From NCBI GenBank assembly GCA_027559495.1, contig JAMXSV010000007.1:1054001-1118000 (forward strand): a stretch of 64,000 bases of DNA. Reading direction: 5' to 3'. The stretch comes from Aurifilum marmelostoma. Taxonomy: Eukaryota > Ascomycota > Sordariomycetes > Diaporthales > Cryphonectriaceae. Positions within the stretch are counted from its first letter, which is position 1; each line of letters starts with the position of its first letter. Shown here one piece after another: positions 56,988 through 64,000 of the stretch. A model generated the notes under the pieces. That model made no database searches and was not told the origin of the DNA. It saw only the letters and a list, made by a program, of their open reading frames with translations. Position numbers and translations under genes: made by a program.

Positions 56988-59260
56988 TCAGAATCTTCCG
57001 ATATCCCTTCCAAACACCCAAGATACGAACCACTACTAGATCGTCAGCAACAGCCCAGACTGGTCATATATATATATATATATATATTTCGGATCAACCA
57101 GAAAGAAAAAAAAGTCTCTACTTTTTCACTCACATATACTGGTATGAGGATCTTGTTCCTCAGGCTCATGCTCCTGGTCAGGTACGCCGTCCGCCACAGC
57201 ACCCAGGCGACCCAGCCCGTCAGGCGGTCGGCGGAGCTCTGGTGGATGGCCTTCCAGTTGCCCAGGTAGGTCATGGTGCCCAGGTTCTTGAAGCGAAAGG
57301 GCCTGGCCGTCTCGCCGAGGGGCTCGCCGGCCGGGGTCTTGTTCAGGAGCCTGGCGAGGTGGGCTGCCTCCTGGGAGGCCACCTGGGCGGTCTTGGGGAG
57401 GTCGGGCTGGGATGCTATGACGGCGCAGTCGCCGATCACGTAGACAGAGGGGAGGAGCTTCTGCTGCTTGTCTTTCTGGGCGCTGGAGGAGGAGGAGGAA
57501 GAGGAGGAGGAAGAGGAGGAGGAAGAGGAGGAGGAGCTGCTGGTCAGACGGGCGCGGAAATGCTCATCCACGATGATGCCGCCCGTCTTGGGGTCCTTCT
57601 CGAGGTGGTACCCGGACGGGTGGGCGGTGCTCCCGTCGCCGGCGAGGGACTTGCGCGCGAGCTTGTCGACGAGCGGGTTCTGCATGAGCCCCGTGCTCCA
57701 GACGACGATGCCCGCGCCGATCTCGGCGTCGCCGGCCTCCTTGATGCGCAGGCGGAGGCCGCCCGTCTCCCAGTCCGGGGCGACGCGCTGGATGGTGTGG
57801 TTGGTGCGGACGGAGATGCCCTGGCGGCTGAAGAGGCGCGTGGCGTACGAGGCGAGGGCCTGGTCGAACATGGGGAGGATCTTGGGGGAGATGTCGTAGA
57901 CGGTGATCTGGACGTGGGGCATGAGCTTGGGGTAGAGCTTGGACAGGTCGTCGCGGATGAGGTCGTGCAGCTCGGCGGCGAACTCGATGCCCGTGGGGCC
58001 GCCTCCTACTATGGCGAAGTGGAGGAGCTTGCGGCGCGTCTCGTCGTCTTTTTTGTTTGAGGAAGAAATTGTTTTTTTTTGGTTAGTCTACTTTTGATTC
58101 TCTGATGGCTTTATAAGGGACAGGCGATGGGGGGAGAGCCCTTACTCAAGGCGTGGCTGGTGCACTGCTCAAAGAGCGAGAGGACTCTCGACCGGATCCT
58201 CCTGGCGTCGCCAATATCCCTCAGGAAATGCGCATGCTGCCTGACGCCCTCGATGCCAAACGTCTGGCTGTACGCCCCGACGGCGATGACGAGCTTGTCA
58301 TAGCTCAGATCATCGACGGGGCCCTTTGGGACCACGGACACGGGCGTCGTCGTCCCCGTCGTCCCCGTCCCCCCGTCGTTGCCCCCCTGGGGCTGATGAG
58401 GAGGCGGCAGGATGGTGCGGCTGGTGGTGGACGGGTCGTCTGCGACGTTCTCCTCGACGCGCACAATCTTGCGGTCAAAGTCGATGTCGTCGGCCCAGCC
58501 CTGGTAGAAGCGGACGTTCCTGCCCAGGCGGCGGACGGACTCGAGGGTGGTGCGGAACTCGAGGGTGCCGACGGCGGTGGAGGCGAGGAGCGGGGTGAAG
58601 ACGAAGTAGGAGCGGGGGGAGACTATGATTCTCTCGTATCTGGACGGGTCGAGGTTGCGGGCGAAGGCGTAACCCGCCCAGCCTGGTGGAGTGTGTGAGT
58701 CTGGTTAGGTCTTTTTGGTTGGAGGGGAGGATGATGAGAGGGACGGTTGAGGCGGGACTTACCTGAGCCTAGGATCACGACTCTTTCCTTCTTGCCTGTA
58801 TTTTTTTAATGAAATAAAAAAATATATCAGCTCGTGCTTTTGATCCAGGATAGTAGACATGTGCTCTTGTACGTCTCTTTGCACTCATCCTCCTCATCCT
58901 TCGTCGTCCATCCTCTCATCTTCAGATGCGATTCCACACCACTCATTTATGACCCTCCTTTGAGGAATTCATTCACTTCCTCGTTTTCAATCTCCCCCCT
59001 TCCTTCATCTAGCCTTTGTTTTTTTCTTTCTTTCTTCCCAATGGCGAGACAACTTGATTCCCATATTGCGAGCTGGAGAGATTGAACAGTCATTCCCGCC
59101 AGCCCTCCGTCCATTCCGAACTATCCACCCCCCAGCGACCAAGAAGGAAGAAGAGTCACTTACCATTGTTCTCGGACCGGAAACTCGAAAAACACCTAAT
59201 CCTAGACACTGACAGGGCCGTTCGTGCAAGCGTATTTTGATGTCTCAGAGCGGTGGCCAT
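56988..59260 (-). CDS. Alternative (type II) NADH:ubiquinone oxidoreductase, mitochondrial
   Basis: Single-subunit, rotenone-insensitive flavoenzyme that passes electrons from NADH to ubiquinone without pumping protons. Five exons: 59260-59164, 58795-58763 (33 bp), 58682-58146, 58047-57134, 57032-56988 (45 bp); introns of 368, 80, 98 and 101 bp. The product is 541 residues. The N-terminal MATALRHQNTLARTALSVSR is a mitochondrial presequence. VVILGSGWAGYAFARNL is the FAD-binding dinucleotide fold, split by intron 2. FAIVGGGPTGIEFAAELHDL (about 234-250) binds NADH. YVIGDCAVI and LGTMTYLGNWKAI follow. The last exon encodes WFVSWVFGRDIGRF, the conserved C-terminal membrane-anchoring helix, which the uninterrupted frame would miss. 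Inserts: a Gly/Thr-rich stretch near 145-170 and a run of over 20 Ser from a GGA-type repeat. No EF-hand is seen, so the NDI or NDE2 type is more likely than the calcium-binding NDE1. Confidence 0.92.
57066..57088. repeat. (AT)n microsatellite in last intron of NADH dehydrogenase
   Basis: About 11 AT units inside the final 101-bp intron. Confidence 0.9.
57483..57540 (-). repeat. Poly-Ser trinucleotide repeat in coding sequence
   Basis: GGA/AGA repeat on the plus strand that encodes an uninterrupted Ser run on the minus strand, inside the catalytic part of the NADH dehydrogenase. Confidence 0.9.
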
Positions 59261-60350
59261 TCTTTTTGCATCTTGAACAACATCGAGACAGCAAACAGTC
59301 TTGAACAAGCAGGTCTGAACGAGATGATTTCATATATGTATATATATATATACATATACTATCTATCTGCTATGGAGACAACAAACAGCCCGAGATGACT
59401 GTGATCGACGCCGGATCGGCACTTGACCGCGAACCCCGAGAGACAGTGACACTACTTGGTCCGTGGGGTCCCTTTTTTTTTTTCTTCCTCTCTCTCCCCC
59501 CCCTTCTCTCTTTTTTCTCGCTGGAGCGCGGGTGTTGTCGGGGAGGTCGTCATTGGAGGACGGGCGCTGCTCTAATGAGTGAAGTGGGTGGGAAAAGCCC
59601 TCGCCGGAACCGCTCGGGGACTATGATTACTATTTTATTCTGGGTCCAGCAGGATATCCGGGATCGCTCTTGGAAGTGAACTCTTTTTTTCCCCCCTTCT
59701 TGCCTTTTTTGTCCTCGTCTCATTTTATTTGATTTGTCTTCTTTTTTTTTTTAAAAAAAAAAAAACATTATAGCGAGTATTTATCAGTGAGACTGGCTGG
59801 GCTGTCATTCTGAAGGTGTCCAGCTTTAAGAATGCTCTCCTGGGTTCTTTTTTTCTTTCTTTTTCCTTTTCCTAATTCGTGTCGCAAGGCTGAACTTGCA
59901 GGGGCATGCTGTGACCTGTTGTACTTAGGCTATTGATCCTCCAAGGCTGGGATGACGTCGACTTGACGGCTGTAGGAGGCGAAAGATATTATATAAGAAT
60001 ATGGAACCTCGATTGACAACCCTCCGTACCTAAACACGTTGCATCGTGCAGTATTTAGCACCGTAACCTGAATCAAAAGTACAGTAACTTCCACTGATAG
60101 TGAATTGATTCGAAATACTTGACTCTGTTCAGCCTTGAGGAGGACAGCCTTGACAGCCTTAACAGTCAAGGGTGTCGGAACCATCCACAACACACCAGGT
60201 AATAATTAGTACATTGATCTCCATGCTGACTATGCAAACCTACAAATCAACAGCAACCCCAGGACTAAAACCACTTCCCCACCACCACACGACCACAAAA
60301 ACAGGATGGATAGTATACAGGACAAAAAAACAAGAAAATCAACCCCTCCA
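59261..60350. other. Intergenic NADH dehydrogenase promoter / GH24 3' side
   Basis: About 1.1 kb. A TATA-rich palindromic stretch at 59331-59359 lies 70-100 bp upstream of the NADH dehydrogenase start and may be a promoter element. T11-A13 occurs at 59742-59765. No gene seen. Confidence 0.55.
59331..59359. promoter_or_regulatory. TATA-rich palindrome upstream of NADH dehydrogenase
   Basis: A near-perfect inverted repeat of alternating T and A flanked by CATATATG and TACATATAC. Its position 70-100 bp before the ATG suits a TATA element, but it may simply be a microsatellite. Confidence 0.35.
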
Positions 60351-61632
60351 TCAGCAAGGATTCGGATGCGCAACCACATCATCCGCCGTCTCGAACAGCG
60401 CCACCTCGCCATTCCGCCGCCGCACAAGACCAGGCAGCACCGCATCGTCCCCGTACACCCACCTGGGCAGCTCCTCCTCCGCCACCGTGTCCGGGTCCTC
60501 GCCCGCGTTCAGCCTCCTGAGGAGCGTGGACGAGCCCGCGCTGGTGCAGCCCTCGTTGTAGGCCCAGCTGACGAGGGCGCCGAACTGGTTGGCGTTGAGG
60601 TGGACGGTGGAGGCCAGATCGTCCGAGATGCATTTGCGGAATTCCTTTAAAAAAAAATTAAATTTATACGGGGTTAGTATTACTAAGGGCCTGAGGGGGA
60701 AAAAAAAGAGGACCATGTTGTATGTGAACTGAATGAACAGGGCCGGGCCAGCACTCACCAAGAGTTCGTCTATCAAGAGCGCCCAGGCGTCGACGACAGA
60801 TAGGGGGATCGGGTAGTCTACCTCAGAGCAGCTGGCGTCGCTGCAGAGATGCCCGATTCCGATGGTGGGGTTGCCGTCCGGATCCAGGTCTGCGGAGGTG
60901 AGCATAGCATATCGTGTCAGCCTTGCCATATATGAGGGCTTCCCTGTCTCTTTTGTCTTCTCTTGTTCCACGTCTATGATGCATTCATTCTGTGGGGGGG
61001 CAAAAACAAAACTCACAAGGGTTCGTGTACAACCCCTCAAACTCGCGGATCAGAGCCAGGCTGGCCGTGTTCAGCTCAGGATACCCGGCAGAACACGCAC
61101 TGCCGTCACCCTGATACTCAGCCGGGACATCACCGCCATCATCACCACCACCACCACCCGTCGAGCCTCCAGAGCCACCAGTACAGCACTGCACATTACT
61201 CCCCCCAGGACAGAACCCAGGGGTAGATGTCCCATCACAGGCCCCGGTGTCCACACACTCCCCCGCGGCCCCGCCCACACTGCACGTCCCGTACGTGCAG
61301 CACTGGATCGAGCTGTCCCCAGGGCAGAGGCCCGCGGTGGACGTGCCGCCGCCCGTGGAGCACGACGAAGTGGGCAGGCACAGCCCCGCCTGGCCGCCGC
61401 CGCCGCCGCCGCCGCCTGACGAGAGCTCGCAGGTGCCGTACGTGCAGCACTGGATGTCCGCCGCGCCGGGGCAGAAGCCCGGTGTGGACGTGCCGCCGCC
61501 CGAGGCGCAGGTGGATGTGGAGATGCAGATGCCGTCGTGGCCTGTGGAGATGGTGCATGTTGTTGTGGTGGCTGCGTGGAGGGGCCGGCTGGCGAGGAGG
61601 CCTATGAGGAGGAAGGGGGATGGGGGTTTCAT
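60351..61632 (-). CDS. Secreted Cys-rich GH24 (phage-type) lysozyme-like protein
   Basis: Predicted extracellular muramidase that would cut bacterial peptidoglycan. Three exons: 61632-61017, 60889-60759, 60644-60351, with introns of 127 and 114 bp; 346 residues. A signal peptide spans about 1-20 (LLIGLLASRPLHA). Then come three Cys-rich modules (about 25-150), each with the pattern GTST-x-G-x-CPG then a QCC motif, joined by Gly-rich linkers, the second of them G8. A Gly/Asp linker leads to the catalytic domain: ALIREFEGLYTNPY, with the Glu of REFEG at the catalytic position of phage-type lysozymes, LDPDGNPTIGIGHLC, FRKCISDDLA, LNANQFGALVSWAYNEG and a C-terminal RRRNGEVALFE. Six-Cys-type modules suggest binding to chitin or peptidoglycan, which is inference. 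GH24 in fungi is thought to derive from bacteria or phage. The start is set by the signal peptide. Confidence 0.88.
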
Positions 61633-62444
61633 GGTTGGCTTTTGGGTGACTGTAGATTGGACGTAGAAGTAGTAGATTTATGCAGATGATACTAATGATG
61701 CTGTCGTCGACAAGTTTCTGGCGCCAGAGACGGCAGTGATATGCCGTGTCCTATTTATATGTTCATTCGTTGAGTGACCTGGGATAACCCATCATCTTCT
61801 TCATCATCATTATTATTATTTGTATGCCCACCAGAAAGTCAACTTTGACACTGCAGTGAGATAAATGGTCACCTATCAGGCCTCAACCACCCCTGACCTC
61901 CGAAGGATCAGTTTCGTTCAATCTCTCTCGTCTTCAGCTGATGTACAAGATGGTGTACTCACCTTCCCCAGAGTTGATCCGTCTTTGCACGATCCATCTC
62001 AACGGCTCGTTGCTGGAAAGATGGTGGTCCGAAAGCTTGCAGCCGCAGTTGCTTGGCACGCTCAGGTCACGAACCAACCACATGCGTGATGATGGCCCGC
62101 GTCTGTTGACAGTGGGAAATTTCAGGGTGGTCGAAAAGGCAACACACCAGCAGCAGCAGCCTGAGCAGTTTCCAGAGGAAGGGGTCACACGATCATTCAC
62201 CTACTTTGGAGGCACGTGTTGTGTTTGTGTGAATGTAAGACTTATTTCCTCTTGATGAATGGGTTGTCTTCCTTCGGACGTCGAACATGTGCGTGTCTTG
62301 TGTGTCTACTTTCAACACGCACAACGACGATGACGACGAGTGCCATAATGGATTGGACCTCGCTCCATTCCTTCCTTGACTATTGAACCCGCCTTTGCCC
62401 CCCAGAATCACTGCCCACAAAAACCTCCCAGAATGTCGGTCCGC
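61633..62444. other. Intergenic GH24 promoter / UTP10 3' side
   Basis: About 810 bp, with a TCATCATTATTATTATT-like low-complexity patch near 61795-61825 and probably the GH24 promoter in its first 300 bp. No supportable gene. Confidence 0.6.
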
Positions 62445-64000
62445 TCACTGCAGCATAGAGTCCAGGCTCTCACCGAGCACCCCTTCGATCTTGACGATCC
62501 ACCGGTGTGTCTCCCTGTCCACCACCTCGTCGTCATCATCCTGCAGCTCGCTGATGTACGGCAGCATCTCGGGCAGCATGGACAGCCACTCCTCGCCCAC
62601 CTTGTCCACGAGTGCCTGTTCGCACCTGACCACTGCCAGCCGCACGGCCGCCGTCTCGGACCGCAGGTGTTTCAGGAGGGCCGTGTTCAGCTCCTTCTGG
62701 TGCTCCTGCGAGTCTGCCGCGGCCGCAAGCTCAACCACGGCCGGGATCAGCTCCTCGGTCACGTCTATCTGTGGTGCGTGCAGGAACTGCTCAACAAGCA
62801 CGGGCCCGACGGCGCTGAAGTGGGATGGTGCCTGCCAAAAGTCGTCCTGGTCGTGCTCAAAACACTTGGTGAGCGTCTTCAGGACACGCCTCCACAGCTC
62901 GCGCTGCTCCACGTCCTTGGGCTTCGTGTCCCGTAGGATCTTGGCTGCCGGGTCGAGAATATAAGATGAGTAACCCGTCACAATGGACTTGAGATTGTCG
63001 AAAAACCTGTACAGGAACCCAAAGACACTCTGTTGTCGCAAGGTGGAGCCTAGGGTGTCTGCCTTGGGCAGCCCAGTGTAGGCCCACTCAATAAGCTGGG
63101 AGAAGACTGGTCTGAAGGCTGCGTCGTTGAGCTTGTAGACCATCTTCAGGGCCACCTCGGAGGTGGCTTCCTCCAGCTCGGCCACCTTGGTCATGTTGGC
63201 ACGCTCCAGTGCATGCTCGTGGCGACGAAGGTCAAATATGCTAAAGAAGATGGCTGCGAGCGATGAGACGTTCTTTCCAATGGAGGCCTTGGAGTTCTTA
63301 TCAATAGTTAGACCGAGAACATGAATAAATTCCTGGATAGCCTGCAATCTGTTAGTTATTGTCATCATCATCATCAAAGAAGGCGAGCACTCACTGCATA
63401 GCCAGCATCCATTGCAGAAGCCCAATTCTTCTGCAATGCTGTGAACAACACCTTGGCATCCACCTGTTTGGCCAGGAAGTGCAGACACTGTGTCCTGTTT
63501 CCGTGATCCTCGTCGTCTAGTGGGGCTTCAGCCGACTTGTTGGAAATGGCCAAAAGTTGGTCCAGATAGGACCCAGAGATCATGTATGGCAGGTGCTGAG
63601 CCAGTGCAGTCATCAAAGAGTAGCAGGCGTTGTGGAGCTCGGTATCAGAGTCCACACTGTTGAGCGAGTCTTGCAGGTACGCCAAGGTCTGAGGGATGGC
63701 AGTAGGCAAGACGGGGGTGATGCCGTCCTGCAACACATCGACCAACGAGGCCAGGCAGAGCAGTGCCATGATGCGCAGGCGCCGGTCTCCTTGTCCGAGA
63801 CATTGCTTGCCAGCAATAGTGGCAGCAGCCGCGGCAACGGCCTCGACATCTTTCTTGCCGTACTTCTCCGAGATCTTGTCGACACAGGTAACCGCCGTGT
63901 GTTTGTAGTGCATATCGTCAGAGTCACGGATGACAGCAGTGAGTTGCGGCAAGAATGCCAGGAGTGCAGTCCTCGACTGCACATCGGACTGGCCCTCGCT
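62445..64000 (-). CDS. UTP10: U3 snoRNP component Utp10 (HEATR1), C-terminal part, truncated by the window edge
   Basis: Large HEAT-repeat protein of the small-subunit processome, needed for 18S rRNA synthesis and, in yeast, for rDNA transcription. Only the last 500 residues are present: exon 64000-63395 (open at the right edge) and the final exon 63341-62445, separated by a 53-bp intron with a CTAAC branch site. HEAT-like helices recur (ACYSLMTALAQHLPYM, RRLRIMALLCLASLVDVL). The C-terminal BP28CT-type region includes LGLTIDKNSKASIGKNVSSL, FRPVFSQLIEWAY, FLYRFFDNLKSIVTGYSSYI and EEWLSMLPEMLPYISELQDD, and ends with HRWIVKIEGVLGESLDSMLQ. The full protein is usually about 1,800 residues, so roughly 1,300 lie outside the window. 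Confidence 0.92.

Overview
The window reads as chromosomal DNA of a filamentous ascomycete, most likely a Sordariomycete. Most genes carry short spliceosomal introns (53-211 bp, one of 368 bp) with GT..AG ends and CTAAC/CTGAC-type branch sites. Coding sequence is GC-rich and every recognisable product has a fungal architecture (BUD4 with a C-terminal PH domain, a cell-wall-integrity MAPK kinase, PAF1, RER1, UTP10). Species cannot be fixed from sequence alone; the many GTAC/TACGTA palindromes between genes resemble what I recall of Magnaporthales, but that is only a hint. No virus, plasmid, CRISPR array, rRNA or convincing tRNA was seen.

Layout. 1-12.7 kb is gene-poor: one intronless acidic poly-Q protein (1885-2787, -) followed by almost 10 kb with no supportable gene, including a less GC-rich stretch near 11.3-12.4 kb. 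12.7-22.4 kb holds DBP8 (-), the MKK1/2-type kinase (+, divergent from DBP8) and the pseudouridine synthase PUS7 (-). 23.6-34.7 kb holds a RING/ZZ-like/SH3 protein (-), mitochondrial enoyl-CoA hydratase (-), RER1 (+, divergent), PAF1 (+) and an F-box-like hypothetical protein (+). 36.5-48.5 kb holds a secreted, probably GPI-anchored PLC-like phosphodiesterase (-), DBP9 (-) and a P3A proton ATPase (+) with an apparent one-base frameshift. 51.4-64 kb holds BUD4 (+), an alternative NADH dehydrogenase (-), a secreted Cys-rich GH24 lysozyme-like protein (-) and the 3' part of UTP10 (-), which runs off the right edge.

The genes are mostly unrelated housekeeping functions. A loose theme is ribosome biogenesis and RNA modification (DBP8, DBP9, UTP10, PUS7), which I take as ordinary fungal gene order. 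There is no clustered biosynthetic or defence system. The points most worth a second look are the proton-ATPase frameshift, a 147-bp in-frame stop-free intron in BUD4, tiny exons in the NADH dehydrogenase, the three-module Cys-rich extension on the lysozyme, the unusual zinc-finger/SH3 protein, recurrent back-to-back homopolymer tracts, and the large gene-free region.

Exon boundaries were worked out by hand from splice consensus, reading frame and family knowledge; no transcript data or database search was available.
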